Source: Paenibacillus oleatilyticus
Lineage (GTDB): Bacteria; Bacillota; Bacilli; Paenibacillales; NBRC-103111
Reading direction: 5' to 3'
NCBI RefSeq assembly: GCF_018998565.1
Contig: NZ_JAHNZO010000026.1
Coordinates: 1 to 64,000 of the forward strand
DNA length: 64,000 nt
The notes under the pieces: generated by a model
What the model saw: the letters and a program-made list of their open reading frames with translations, nothing else
What the model was told of the DNA's origin: nothing
The model's database searches: none
Shown: piece by piece, positions 50,465-59,874 of the stretch
Numbering within the stretch: position 1 is the stretch's first letter
How the letters are laid out: each line of letters opens with the position of its first letter
Translations under genes and position numbers: made by a program

Positions 50465-52341
50465 GTGATCAACGAAGAGCCCCGGGACCCGGTGGTGTTG
50501 GCGGTCCATTCGGCAGAGGCCCGGGGATGGGCATGCCGGTGCAGAAGGCGAAGGATTTCAAAGGCACCTTGAAGCGATTGATCCGGTATTTGCTTCCCCG
50601 CAAGTTTCAATTGCTGGCCGTCTTTGTTGCGGCAATTATCAGCACGATCTTCAGTATCTACAGCCCGAAGCTGATGGGGCAGGCGACGACCAAGCTGTTT
50701 GAGGGCTTGATGCAGAAAATGAAGGGTGTGCCGGGTGCGCACATCGATTTTGGTTATGTGCATTATATTCTGCTGATGCTGGCGGTTTTATATATCATAA
50801 GTGCGGCGTTTACCTACGTGCAGCAGTATTTGATGGCCGGCGTAGCGCAGAAGACGGTGTACGACCTGCGCAAAGAGGTGAACGAGAAGCTGGCGCGGCT
50901 GCCGCTCAAGTTCTTCGATTCGAAGACGAACGGCGAAATTTTGAGCCGCGTCGTGAACGACGTCGACAACATCAGCAGCACGCTGCAGCAAAGCTTGACC
51001 CAGCTGATTACGTCTCTGATCACCCTGGTCGGCGTCATCGCAATGATGTTGACGATCAGCCCGATCATGACGCTGATCGTGTTCTTGACGCTGCCGCTCA
51101 GTCTGATCGTGACCAAAGCGGTCGCTTCCCGCTCGCAAGGCTACTTCAAGGAGCAGCAAAAAGCGCTCGGCGAGCTCAACGGGCACGTGGAGGAAATGTA
51201 TACGGGCCACAAAATCGTCAAAGCGTTCGGCCGCGAGCGCCAGTCGGTCGATACGTTCAACGGCATTAACGGGAAGCTGTACGAATCCGGCTGGAAAGCG
51301 CAGTTTATTTCCGGCATCATCATGCCGATGATGAGCTTTATCGGCAATGTCGGCTACGTTCTGGTTAGCGTCGTCGGCGGGCTGCTGGTGACGAAGCGCT
51401 CGATCGAGATCGGCGACATTCAGGCGTTTATTCAATATTCCAGGCAATTCTTCATGCCGATTACCCAGCTGGCGACGATTGCCAACGTCATTCAATCGAC
51501 TATCGCTTCGGCGGAACGCGTGTTCGAGCTGCTGGACGAACCGGAGGAAGACCCGGAGCATGCCGAGGGGAAACGTCTTGGCGCAGCGAAGGGGCAGGTG
51601 CGGTTCGAAAGCGTCCGGTTCGGCTACAAGCCGGATGACGTGCTGATCGACAACATGAACATCGACGTTATACCGGGACAGACCATCGCGATCGTTGGCC
51701 CGACCGGCGCAGGCAAAACGACACTGATCAACCTGCTGATGCGCTTCTACGAGGTTGGCAACGGCCGGATCACCATCGACGGCACGGATATTACGGAGAT
51801 GAAGCGCGGCGACCTGCGCAGCTTGTTCGGCATGGTGCTTCAGGACACGTGGCTGTTCAACGGGACGATCCGGGACAACATCGCGTACGGGCGCGAAGGC
51901 GCAAGCGAGGAAGAGATCGTGCAGGCCGCGCGGGCCGCGCATGCGGACCATTTTATCCGGACGCTGCCGGACGGCTACGATACGGTCTTGAACGAGGAAG
52001 CGTCGAACATCTCGCAAGGCCAGAAGCAGCTTCTGACCATTGCCCGCGCGATCCTCGCCGACCCGGCGATTCTGATCCTCGACGAAGCGACCAGCAGCGT
52101 CGATACGCGGACGGAGGTTCACATTCAGAAGGCGATGAACGAGCTGATGAAAGGAAGAACCAGCTTCGTCATCGCGCACCGCTTGTCCACCATACGCGAG
52201 GCCGACCTGATTCTCGTCATGAACAAAGGCAGCGTGATCGAGCAGGGTACCCACGAGGAGCTTCTTGAACAAGGGGGCTTTTACGCCGAGCTGTACCGAA
52301 GCCAGTTCACCGGCGGAGGACGGGAACAGGAGGCGGGTTGA
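50461..52341 (+). CDS. Heterodimeric multidrug ABC exporter, catalytic subunit (BmrD-like)
   Basis: A 626-residue half-transporter with an N-terminal Gly/Pro-rich extension (about 35 residues), six helices, and an ATPase domain: Walker A VGPTGAGKTTL, signature NISQGQKQLLT (Gln in place of Gly), Walker B ILILDEATSSVD with the catalytic Glu. It pairs with the preceding subunit so that only one composite site hydrolyses ATP. GGAGGAG inside the preceding gene serves as its ribosome site. A terminator follows. Confidence 0.92.
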   Translation: MSDQRRAPGPGGVGGPFGRGPGMGMPVQKAKDFKGTLKRLIRYLLPRKFQLLAVFVAAIISTIFSIYSPKLMGQATTKLFEGLMQKMKGVPGAHIDFGYVHYILLMLAVLYIISAAFTYVQQYLMAGVAQKTVYDLRKEVNEKLARLPLKFFDSKTNGEILSRVVNDVDNISSTLQQSLTQLITSLITLVGVIAMMLTISPIMTLIVFLTLPLSLIVTKAVASRSQGYFKEQQKALGELNGHVEEMYTGHKIVKAFGRERQSVDTFNGINGKLYESGWKAQFISGIIMPMMSFIGNVGYVLVSVVGGLLVTKRSIEIGDIQAFIQYSRQFFMPITQLATIANVIQSTIASAERVFELLDEPEEDPEHAEGKRLGAAKGQVRFESVRFGYKPDDVLIDNMNIDVIPGQTIAIVGPTGAGKTTLINLLMRFYEVGNGRITIDGTDITEMKRGDLRSLFGMVLQDTWLFNGTIRDNIAYGREGASEEEIVQAARAAHADHFIRTLPDGYDTVLNEEASNISQGQKQLLTIARAILADPAILILDEATSSVDTRTEVHIQKAMNELMKGRTSFVIAHRLSTIREADLILVMNKGSVIEQGTHEELLEQGGFYAELYRSQFTGGGREQEAG

Positions 52342-52362
52342 GCCGGAGGCTCTACCTGAAGG

Positions 52363-52397
52363 AACAACCGCAGGCGCGTCCAGCGGTTGTTTTTTTG
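52363..52397 (+). terminator. Terminator of the ABC exporter operon
   Basis: AACAACCGC/GCGGTTGTT stem followed by seven T. Confidence 0.88.
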
Positions 52398-52506
52398 CAT
52401 GGTTCCACGAAATCAAAATCGCGGCACAAGGCTAGAAATCCAGACTTCAAAGTCCTTTATCTCATTACTAGCTTTGCCTAAATAACGACCGGTAGGTCAG
52501 ATGTCT

Positions 52507-53592
52507 TTATTTTTTTGCGCTGTTTCCTAAAATAACTTCCGCTATTTTTTTAGCATATTGCTCAGATTTAGCCTCATCATAATTACTCAATACCGCAATA
52601 GTCAAACGTTCTTCCGGGAAACGCATAAAGTGTGAAGCGTAACCCGCCCAGCCTCCCGAATGCTCCAAGTAATGACGATTGAATTCTTTGCCAATAGACA
52701 AGCCAAAAGCATAATCTTTATTGTTAACAATCGTCTCTCCGGATGGAGAAGTTTTCGGACCTATTTCGCTCATTCTTTTAACAAGGTCTTTTCCGCCAAC
52801 CGTACCTGTAGTGAAGTTTTGTCCCCATTTTACGAAGTCCTCAACATGGGTATGAACGGCTCCATCGCCCGTATGTTCCCAAGGGCTTTCAAAGATTTCA
52901 TATGCCCCTAGCATATTCTTCGAGTAGCCGCGAGCAACGGGGAAATTGGTAGGATAGCGATCCACGATTGAGGTGTCGTTCATGTTTAAAGGCTTAAAAA
53001 TACGCTCCATCGAAAATTCACGAAGGCTTTTTCCACTAGCTTTTTCTACGACTAAAGATAATAAAAAGTATCCGGTATTACTGTAATCATATTTTGTTCC
53101 GACCGGAAATTCTGCAATTTGATGATTGTTAAGGTGGTCAAGCGATTGTTCTACAGTTAATTTATCGGTATATTTAATATTCGCACCTTCAGCCAATTCC
53201 ATATAATCAACTAATCCGCCAGTGTGATGAATTAGATGTCTTAGTGTCACAGGCTTAGCATATGTTCCGAGAGAAGGTACATACTTTGAAATGGAATCAT
53301 CCAGATTCAATTTACCTTCTTGCTCTAGCAGTAAAATTGCAAATGCCGTGAATTGTTTAGAGGCTGAAGCAATATTAAAAATTGTTTTTGTCGTTATCGG
53401 CAGTTTTTCTTCTATCGAATCTAAACCAACTGCTCCTTTATAAGTTGTGCCATCGTCGAAGCTTGCAATATAAGCATAACCGGGTTCATTTGGTGAGATC
53501 TTGTTAAATAATTGTTTAATCGCTTCATCTGTTGCTTGGTTGTATGTAGGGTCTGGCTGTTGGTTTTGATTATTATTTTGAACAATCGGCAT
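52507..53592 (-). CDS. Serine hydrolase of the beta-lactamase/penicillin-binding (class C-like) family
   Basis: A 361-residue protein. SASK (catalytic Ser and Lys of SxxK) is near residue 78, YSN in YDYSNTGYF near 165 and HSGG in the C-terminal third replaces KTG. Family members are D-aminopeptidases, esterases or PBP4*-like proteins. No signal peptide is visible: after MPIVQNNNQNQQPD comes soluble sequence, so it seems cytoplasmic or exported by another route. ATG at 53592 is eleven bases from AGGAGG; the frame is open to 53628. Confidence 0.83.
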   Translation of the reverse strand: MPIVQNNNQNQQPDPTYNQATDEAIKQLFNKISPNEPGYAYIASFDDGTTYKGAVGLDSIEEKLPITTKTIFNIASASKQFTAFAILLLEQEGKLNLDDSISKYVPSLGTYAKPVTLRHLIHHTGGLVDYMELAEGANIKYTDKLTVEQSLDHLNNHQIAEFPVGTKYDYSNTGYFLLSLVVEKASGKSLREFSMERIFKPLNMNDTSIVDRYPTNFPVARGYSKNMLGAYEIFESPWEHTGDGAVHTHVEDFVKWGQNFTTGTVGGKDLVKRMSEIGPKTSPSGETIVNNKDYAFGLSIGKEFNRHYLEHSGGWAGYASHFMRFPEERLTIAVLSNYDEAKSEQYAKKIAEVILGNSAKK

Positions 53593-53920
53593 CGAATTTT
53601 TTCCCTCCTGCGTTTTTTTCTTGCTCATAGCAAAAAAATCCTTTATTGGGAATACATGAAAATTATTAGTACGAGTATTTTATGTAAGAAGTTTCGAAGT
53701 TTTTTCGAGCATTCCTATTAAAGGCTCCATCGTTTTAATTCTGCCGCATGATTTCGATTTTAGCGCTGTATTTACCTATTGTTACTCGCCAAGTTTTGAT
53801 GAAACACCCCACATGGGACAATCCCCCGGAGCCGTTTACGCCCTCGAACTGCCCATTTGTTATCAGCAAACGTGTCCGATGCAGTTGACTTTTGGATAAG
53901 CGTATGTTTCAATGAAACTA
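53593..53920. other. Gap before the TPP riboswitches
   Basis: Between the hydrolase start and the first riboswitch no gene is seen. GTTTCAATGAAAC at 53906-53918 is a small palindrome just before the first aptamer, and TTGACT at 53885-53890 is a possible -35 box without a good -10 partner. Confidence 0.3.
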
Positions 53921-54006
53921 ATTTGCGGGGGGACTACTTGGTAGTTGAGAAGGTTAAAACCTGACCCTTTGAACCTGTCGGTTAATACCGGCGTAGGGAA
54001 GCGAAT
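53921..54006 (+). ncRNA. TPP riboswitch, first of two
   Basis: Contains the conserved TTGAGA, ACCCTTTGAACCTG and ACCGGCGTAGGGAAG blocks; P1 forms between ATTTGC (53921) and GCGAAT (54001). It senses thiamine pyrophosphate and controls the thiamine genes downstream. A weak terminator follows at 54046-54068. Confidence 0.9.
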
Positions 54007-54045
54007 CATTACATGTCTATATGTATATGATTAGGGCGCTTCCAC

Positions 54046-54068
54046 GAACGAGAGAGCGTTCTATTTTT
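54046..54068 (+). terminator. Weak terminator of the first TPP riboswitch
   Basis: GAACG/CGTTC hairpin followed by TATTTTTA. It is short, so it may act only together with the upstream pairing of AATCAT and ATGATT. Confidence 0.5.
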
Positions 54069-54090
54069 ATGTGCTAAAACTGAATATGGC

Positions 54091-54184
54091 TTATTGTTTG
54101 CAGGGGGACTGTTCGCAGTTGAGAAGGTTAAAACCTGACCCTTTGAACCTGTTAGTTCATACTGGCGTAGGGAGCAAATAACAA
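54091..54184 (+). ncRNA. TPP riboswitch, second of two
   Basis: Repeats the same blocks (CAGTTGAGAAGG, ACCCTTTGAACCTG, ACTGGCGTAGGGAGC) with an extended P1 from TTATTGTTTGC to GCAAATAACAA. Where the first copy has TTAATACC before the last helix, this copy has TTCATACT, a change in a normally conserved stretch. Confidence 0.88.
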
Positions 54185-54198
54185 TGGATCGTGTTATT

Positions 54199-54236
54199 TT
54201 GCCCTTGTCAGAAATAGGATAAGGGCTTTTTATTTT
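54199..54236 (+). terminator. Terminator of the second TPP riboswitch
   Basis: GCCCTT/AAGGGC stem followed by TTTTTATTTT, 30 bases before thiD. It is the likely off-switch when thiamine pyrophosphate is bound. Confidence 0.75.
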
Positions 54237-54269
54237 GTTAATGTAACAGAGCGGAGAGGATGGATAGAC

Positions 54270-55094
54270 TTGAAAAAAGTATTGACGATTGCCGGTTCGG
54301 ATTGCAGCGGAGGCGCCGGCATTCAAGCCGACTTAAAAACGTTCTCGGCGCATGGCGTTTTTGGCATGAGCGTCATTGTTTCGGTGGTCGCCGAAAATAC
54401 GAGCCGCGTCATTGACATTCAGGATGTCAGGCCGGATATGATCGAAAAACAAATCGATGCCATTTTTGAGGATATTGATGTGGACGCGGTGAAGATCGGT
54501 ATGCTCTCCCAGCCCGAGTGCATGGAGGCCGTCGCTGGAAAGCTCAAACAATACGCTCCCGCCAATATTGTTCTCGATCCCGTGATGTATGCCAAAAACG
54601 GCTGTCCGCTTATGAATCCCGACGCCATAGACACACTGATCGAAAAGGTGATTCCGTTCGCCGACGTCCTGACCCCCAATATTCCGGAAGCGGAGAAAAT
54701 CGCCGGTATGCCGATTCATCATGTCGAAGATATGAAAAAGTCGGCTGAAGCGATTTACCGTATGGGTTGCAAAAACGTCCTTGTCAAAGGCGGTCATGCC
54801 GCAGGAAGCGCGCTGGACATTTTGTTTGACGGGGAGCGGTTTTATACGTTCGACGCACAGCGTATTGATACCAAAAATACGCATGGCACAGGCTGCACTT
54901 ACTCAGCCGCGATTGCATCAAACCTCGCATTGGGATGCAGCATGCAGGAAGCGGTACATCGGGCAAAGGAATATATCACAACGGCCATTCGGCATTCCTT
55001 GGCGATCGGAAAGGGCCACGGCCCGACACATCATTTTTATGAGCTTTACCAAAACGGATTAAAGAATGGAGCCGATATCAACAATGGACAATAA
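54270..55094 (+). CDS. thiD: Hydroxymethylpyrimidine (phosphate) kinase
   Basis: A 274-residue ribokinase-fold enzyme that phosphorylates the pyrimidine precursor of thiamine twice. Diagnostic parts are TIAGSDCSGGAGIQADLKTF at the start, VLDPVMYAKNGCPL near 107 and the anion-hole motif NTHGTGCTYSAAIA near 210. TTG start at 54270 behind GGAGAGGA. It overlaps thiM. Regulated by the two TPP riboswitches upstream. Confidence 0.93.
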   Translation: MKKVLTIAGSDCSGGAGIQADLKTFSAHGVFGMSVIVSVVAENTSRVIDIQDVRPDMIEKQIDAIFEDIDVDAVKIGMLSQPECMEAVAGKLKQYAPANIVLDPVMYAKNGCPLMNPDAIDTLIEKVIPFADVLTPNIPEAEKIAGMPIHHVEDMKKSAEAIYRMGCKNVLVKGGHAAGSALDILFDGERFYTFDAQRIDTKNTHGTGCTYSAAIASNLALGCSMQEAVHRAKEYITTAIRHSLAIGKGHGPTHHFYELYQNGLKNGADINNGQ

Positions 55095-55914
55095 CTTAAC
55101 CTCAAGTATCGGCAATTTAGTGAACAGCGTCCGGCAAGCAAAGCCTTTGGTTCACCATCTTACCAATTATGTGACCGTCAACGACTGCGCCAACGTTACG
55201 CTGGCCATCGGCGCTTCGCCCATTATGGCTGACGATATTGAGGAAGCCGCTGACATTACCGCCATATCCTCCGCGCTTGTGTTGAATATAGGGACGTTGA
55301 ATAGCCGAACCGTGGAATCTATGCTTGCCGCCGGGAAGAAAGCAAACGAGATGGGCATCCCCGTCGTTTTGGACCCCGTGGGCGCAGGCGCGTCGAAGCT
55401 TCGCAATCAGACGGTCAGGATGTTGCTTGAACAGTTACAATTCAGCGTCATCCGCGGCAATATGTCTGAAATTCGTTATATCGCCGGGCTCGGCGCAACA
55501 ACGAAGGGAGTGGACGCTTCCGAAGCGGATTTGGAAAACAGTCTGCAAAGCGGCATCGATATTGCGAGCGGATTGGCGAAGCAATATAACTGTGCGGTGG
55601 CGATAACTGGTGCGACCGATATCGTATCCGATGGCCGAAGCGTAATTTGTATGGAGAACGGGCATCCCATGCTCGGCTCCATAACCGGTACAGGCTGCAT
55701 GAGTACCTCCCTGATCGGCTCGTTCTGCGGCGTTACGGCGGATTACCGCATGGCGGCCGTCGCCGGTATTTTGTGCATGGGTATTGCAGGGGAGATTGCT
55801 TATGAAACTGCCGGTCAACAAGGAAACGGCAGCTACCGTGTAGCTCTCATCGATGAAATAAGCAAAATGAACTCCCAGACGATGCACGAGAGGGCTAAGG
55901 TGTATGAAGCCTGA
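55084..55914 (+). CDS. thiM: Hydroxyethylthiazole kinase
   Basis: A 276-residue salvage enzyme that phosphorylates the thiazole moiety of thiamine. Typical parts are PLVHHLTNYVTVNDCANVTL, GASPIMAD, LDPVGAGASKLR and the catalytic GSITGTGCM with Cys near residue 200. ATG at 55084 overlaps the end of thiD by 11 bases; an in-frame ATG at 55066 is possible. With thiD this forms a two-gene salvage operon; thiE is not in the window. Confidence 0.93.
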   Translation: MDNNLTSSIGNLVNSVRQAKPLVHHLTNYVTVNDCANVTLAIGASPIMADDIEEAADITAISSALVLNIGTLNSRTVESMLAAGKKANEMGIPVVLDPVGAGASKLRNQTVRMLLEQLQFSVIRGNMSEIRYIAGLGATTKGVDASEADLENSLQSGIDIASGLAKQYNCAVAITGATDIVSDGRSVICMENGHPMLGSITGTGCMSTSLIGSFCGVTADYRMAAVAGILCMGIAGEIAYETAGQQGNGSYRVALIDEISKMNSQTMHERAKVYEA

Positions 55915-55989
55915 GATGGATTGCAGCCTGGTTGGTTGCGAACGTTCCAGTTAAGGCTTCGAACCCTGTCGAGGGCTTCCAACAGACTG

Positions 55990-56020
55990 AACCGCAGGCA
56001 CGCCTTGCGGTTTTTTTTGT
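55990..56020 (+). terminator. Terminator of thiD-thiM
   Basis: AACCGCAGGC/GCCTTGCGGTT stem followed by eight T. The rest of the 348-base gap to 56262 contains a TATAAT at 56229-56234 that may drive the next gene, and nothing else recognised. Confidence 0.85.
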
Positions 56021-56262
56021 TGTTTCCCGTAGTGCTGTTAGATCCGAAAAAATGTCGGTGTTCTTCTACAAAGCACTCATCGCGCGGATCTGTTTTCCTA
56101 GCAGTAGTCCATGATGAAAGATTCAGCAGAATATATAGAGGAATATCTTAGATTAAGTAAGGTATAGTAAAATGTGAATTGTATTACAAAAGAACTATTT
56201 TTCATTTAATAAATAGGACAAATGGTATATAATGATCAAAAACAGCAAAGAGGTGTAACATC

Positions 56263-57132
56263 TTGGTAAAGAAAAAGAGTATTTTATTGATGGCATTATC
56301 TTTTATTGTTTTGAGCATTTTAGTTTTTCCTAGCTTTGCTCAAACGGCAAAAGCAGCTACGGTAGGAGGGCAGCTAACAGCACCCGAACAAGGCTGGAAG
56401 AGGTTTGACGATCATAATCCGTTGATTAAGTATAATGGAACCCCACTGAATCAAAACAGCGGACAAGGATTATATAATGACACAGGTTACGGAGTTTCGG
56501 GTAAAGATTCGGTTGAGTTTTATTTTACTGGAACGAAAATGAGATTTATCGGCGCTAATTATAATAATAGAAACGCGTCGGCAAATATTGAAGTGTATAT
56601 CGACGGCTCCTTAAAAGGAAGTTTTTCGCAGTATTCTTCGAGTTTTATAGCTCAAGTATTAAATTTTGAGGTTACAGGTTTAAGCGATGCTAAACATAAA
56701 GTCAAAGTGCAGTCAAATGATGAAGGGCTATTCGTCATTGACGCTATTGATATCAGTGAAACAGGGGATCTCGTTGCTCCTGATGTCACTCCTACTCCTA
56801 TCCCCACTCCTACTTCCACAAAATTATTTGTGGGGGAAAACTCGATGTATCTTTTGGATGCAAACGGCGAGGTATGGTCTTGGGGAAGCAACGATTATGG
56901 ACAACTAGGTCTTGGCGACACAACGAAAAGAACGGTGAAAACCAAAATTCCAGGCTTAACTGGCGTCACGGATATTGTTGTGAAAGATAACTTTGTTATC
57001 GCCCTGAAAAGTGACGGCAAGGTTTACGGTTGGGGAAATAATACGTCCGGAGTACTCGGAGCTGTAGGGGAAATCGTAAAACAGCCGGTTAATTTTGAAA
57101 ATAATATCACCGCAATTGATGGGACTAATTAA
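56263..57132 (+). CDS. Secreted protein with RCC1 repeats and Pro/Thr linker
   Basis: A 289-residue exported protein. Signal peptide ends in TAKAA (about residue 32). Residues about 40-165 form a beta-rich, galactose-binding-like domain (YNNRNASANIEVYIDGSLKG). A PTPIPTPTS linker follows, then two RCC1 repeats (VWSWGSNDYGQLGLGD, VYGWGNNTSGVLGA). RCC1 propellers normally need about seven repeats, so the C-terminal part is either shortened or pairs with another chain. TTG start with GAGGTG upstream. The AT-rich gene may be horizontally acquired. Confidence 0.75.
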   Translation: MVKKKSILLMALSFIVLSILVFPSFAQTAKAATVGGQLTAPEQGWKRFDDHNPLIKYNGTPLNQNSGQGLYNDTGYGVSGKDSVEFYFTGTKMRFIGANYNNRNASANIEVYIDGSLKGSFSQYSSSFIAQVLNFEVTGLSDAKHKVKVQSNDEGLFVIDAIDISETGDLVAPDVTPTPIPTPTSTKLFVGENSMYLLDANGEVWSWGSNDYGQLGLGDTTKRTVKTKIPGLTGVTDIVVKDNFVIALKSDGKVYGWGNNTSGVLGAVGEIVKQPVNFENNITAIDGTN

Positions 57133-57142
57133 ATAATAGGGC

Positions 57143-57179
57143 TAAAGATGACTTCTAAATACAGGAGTCATCTTTTTTT
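57143..57179 (+). terminator. Terminator of the RCC1-repeat gene
   Basis: AAAGATGACT/AGTCATCTTT stem followed by seven T. Confidence 0.88.
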
Positions 57180-57244
57180 CAGTGCCGCCAAATCACCCGC
57201 CGTTCCCGAAGAGGAGCGGCGGGCTTTTGACCGTACGCAGCGCA

Positions 57245-58660
57245 TCAGGTCAAGGAGCGCAGCAGCCCGGCCAGCAGCCGGACTCCTTCGCGCAGCTGGT
57301 TTTCATTGGCGTAGGAGTAGCTCAAGCGAATCCGGTCGTCGAATTCCGCGAGCGGATCACAGATTGTGCCGGGTACGAACGTGAGCGACTGCTCAATACC
57401 CTTCGCCAGGAGCGTTCCTGCTTTGACCCGGTCGGGCAGCTTGATCCATAAGTTCAAGCCGCCCGCGGGCTTGGTCCACGACAAGCCGGTGCCGGACAGC
57501 GCTTCCTCCATAATGCTCATCCGCACATGCAGCGCGATGCGGAGCTTCTCCAGGTGCCGCTGCATCCGGTCGGAGAAGAAGAGGAGCAGAAAAATCTTTT
57601 GATTCAACAGCGGCGTGCCGTTATCGGCGAGCGACTTGGCGGTCAGCAGATTGCCGATGACCGGCTGTCGGGCTGCCACGGCGGCGATGCGCAAGCCGGG
57701 GGCGATATACTTGCTGAAGCTGCGAATGTAGGCGACATAGCCCTCCGTATCATAGGCGAACAGCGGTGGCGGCGGTGGCTGCTTGAAGTAAATGTCGTGA
57801 AACGCATCGTCCTCCACCAGAAGACAGCGGTGCTCTGCCGCCAGCTCGACCAGGCGCTTCCGCTGCTCTGCGGACACGGTATAGCCCGTCGGGTTGTGAA
57901 ATGTCGGGTTGAGATAAAAGAAGCGGGGCTTGCGCTCCTTCATCAGCTTGGCTACCTGCTCCAAATCATAGCCGTGCGGATGGATCTCCACAGAGGCAAG
58001 CTGCGCGCCGTAGCTGCGGAAAATATCCATCGCCGCGCCATAGGTCGGACGTTCTACAAGCACGACATCCCGCGGCTTGAGCAGCGTCTTGGCCAGCAGG
58101 TCCAGCGCTTGCTGCGCCCCGGAAGTGATCAGCAGCTCACCGGGCGTAAGAGCGAGGCGGTGCTCGGCCGCCAAGTACTCGGTCATCGCCTCGCGAAGCT
58201 CTTGATCACCTTGGACAGGCGCGTAGGTTCCGAGCACTTTGGGATACAGATCGAAGGCTTGCTTGACGTAGGCCGAAAGGTACTGATTCGGCAGCAGATT
58301 CGGATCGAGCAGCGCCTGGGAGAACTGATAAACCACCGGAACCCGCTGGATGTCCGATAGTGGATTTTGCTGAATATGAGAATGTACGGCAGGCATCGCC
58401 GTCAGGTCGGACGGCAAGCTGCCGGTGTTGAGATAATAGCCGGATTTGTCTTTCACGTACGCTTTGCCGCTCTGCTTCAGCAGCTGGTAGGCTTTGAACA
58501 CGGTCAGCCGGTGAACGCCCAGCTCCTGGGCGAGCTCGCGGATCGAAGGAAGCTTGCCGAGCTCGTTCCATTCCCCTCGGTCGATCCGTTTCAGGATGTC
58601 GTCGCAGACGCTCTCGTACAGCCGGGCAGGCTGGGCGGCGGATGGGTAAATTTTGTTCAC
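57245..58660 (-). CDS. MocR/PdxR-type regulator (GntR HTH fused to aminotransferase fold)
   Basis: A 471-residue PLP-dependent regulator. The N-terminal GntR winged helix (LPSIRELAQELGVHRLTVFKA, about 35-55) is joined to a class-I aminotransferase-like domain with the PLP lysine in SFSKYIAPGLRIA. MocR proteins sense PLP or amino acids. GTG at 58660 has AAGGAG at ten bases; the ORF begins three codons earlier. It is divergent from the EamA transporter gene, which it probably controls. Confidence 0.87.
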   Translation of the reverse strand: MNKIYPSAAQPARLYESVCDDILKRIDRGEWNELGKLPSIRELAQELGVHRLTVFKAYQLLKQSGKAYVKDKSGYYLNTGSLPSDLTAMPAVHSHIQQNPLSDIQRVPVVYQFSQALLDPNLLPNQYLSAYVKQAFDLYPKVLGTYAPVQGDQELREAMTEYLAAEHRLALTPGELLITSGAQQALDLLAKTLLKPRDVVLVERPTYGAAMDIFRSYGAQLASVEIHPHGYDLEQVAKLMKERKPRFFYLNPTFHNPTGYTVSAEQRKRLVELAAEHRCLLVEDDAFHDIYFKQPPPPPLFAYDTEGYVAYIRSFSKYIAPGLRIAAVAARQPVIGNLLTAKSLADNGTPLLNQKIFLLLFFSDRMQRHLEKLRIALHVRMSIMEEALSGTGLSWTKPAGGLNLWIKLPDRVKAGTLLAKGIEQSLTFVPGTICDPLAEFDDRIRLSYSYANENQLREGVRLLAGLLRSLT

Positions 58661-58780
58661 GCGTCGCACGCTCCTTTCTTGATCTCCATTGTAGCACTTT
58701 TTTTCGTCATCTGTTCTGCGATGATTGATCTGTTCTGTGCCCCTTCTTCTATGATGGAGAAATAGAAGGAGGAGAGAGAC

Positions 58781-59713
58781 ATGGTGTGGTTAGGCTATAC
58801 GGTGATGTGTTTGATTTTCGGCACGACGTTTTTGATGATTAAGGTAGGGATCGACGCGGGACTTTCTCCGTTCTTCTCGGCCGGCATGCGGTTCCTGTTG
58901 GCGGGCGCGATTATCTTTGTCTGGGCGTTGGCCACGGGAAAAGTGCGCTTCTCGCTATTGTGGCGCAAGGACCTGCTGCCGACAGGGATCGGGCTGACAT
59001 TCGGCACGTTTGCGACGCTGTATTGGGCCGAGCAGTATGTAAGCTCCGGACTGGCGGCGATTTTATCTGCGACGGGGCCGATTTTCCTATTGCTGATTCA
59101 AAGCATCGTACTGCGGAACAAGGCAAGCCGCAGCTCCGTCATCGGGTGCGTGCTCGGCTTTGCGGGAGTGGGGCTGCTGGTAGCGCCGAACCTGTCCGTA
59201 GAGACGAATCTGTTCTGGGTGGTGGGCTGCGGCGCGATTCTGATCGGGGAGCTGTCCTATGCGTCGGGCGCGCTTTATGCCAAGCGGGCGCTTGTGCGGT
59301 ACCCGGAGACGTCGCCGTTGGCGTTGAACGCCATACAAATGATGCACGGGGGAATTCTGCTGCTCGTTCTGTCCCTGTTCACGGAACGCGAGCCGTTGAA
59401 CGCCTTGGCAACGGGACAGGGAATCGGAGCGCTGCTGTATTTGACCGTGGTCGGGTCGATGATGGGCCACAGCTTGTTTTACTGGCTCGTGGCGAAGACG
59501 AATCCGTTCTTCCCGACAACGTGGCTCTATATTTCGCCGTTAATCGCCTTTGCGTTAGGCGCTCTGCTGTACGGAGAAGCGGTCACTTGGGAGGCCGTCG
59601 CGGGAGGGATCACGATCATCGTCGGCATTCTGCTGGTGAACCTCAACGCGATCCGCGGGGCAAGGTCGGCCAGGAGGTCGCGAGGAGCGGTTCAAGCGAA
59701 GCAGGCGGGGTAA
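58781..59713 (+). CDS. EamA/RhaT-family (DMT) transporter
   Basis: A 310-residue, ten-helix drug/metabolite transporter made of two EamA repeats (LSPFFSAGMRFLLAGAIIF at the start, and AKTNPFFPTTWLYISPLIAFALGALLYGE in the second half). Such carriers export amino acids or metabolites. AAGGAGGAGAG lies upstream of the ATG. Divergent MocR regulators next to EamA genes are a common pair. The C-terminus is Arg/Ala-rich. Confidence 0.87.
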   Translation: MVWLGYTVMCLIFGTTFLMIKVGIDAGLSPFFSAGMRFLLAGAIIFVWALATGKVRFSLLWRKDLLPTGIGLTFGTFATLYWAEQYVSSGLAAILSATGPIFLLLIQSIVLRNKASRSSVIGCVLGFAGVGLLVAPNLSVETNLFWVVGCGAILIGELSYASGALYAKRALVRYPETSPLALNAIQMMHGGILLLVLSLFTEREPLNALATGQGIGALLYLTVVGSMMGHSLFYWLVAKTNPFFPTTWLYISPLIAFALGALLYGEAVTWEAVAGGITIIVGILLVNLNAIRGARSARRSRGAVQAKQAG

Positions 59714-59806
59714 CGGGGGGCGTACGAGTTCATGAAGACCGGAGATCGGAGTCTCGGACAGACGTGATGCATAAAACCTCCTTGGGTCTATGTTTCTACC
59801 AAAAAA

Positions 59807-59835
59807 TTGAAATATATCATGGTCAATGGTAGAAT
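59807..59835 (+). promoter_or_regulatory. Promoter of the secreted 150-aa protein
   Basis: TTGAAA (59807-59812) and TAGAAT (59830-59835), 17 bases apart, 40 bases before the start codon. Confidence 0.6.
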
Positions 59836-59874
59836 AGGATTGTGTTTACAAATATAATCCTTTGGAGGGAAATT

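Noticed and set aside
50788..52416. 542-codon open frame antisense to the second ABC exporter subunit
   Set aside because: It mirrors a gene with all ABC motifs; the antisense translation is Arg/Asp/His-rich without domain character.
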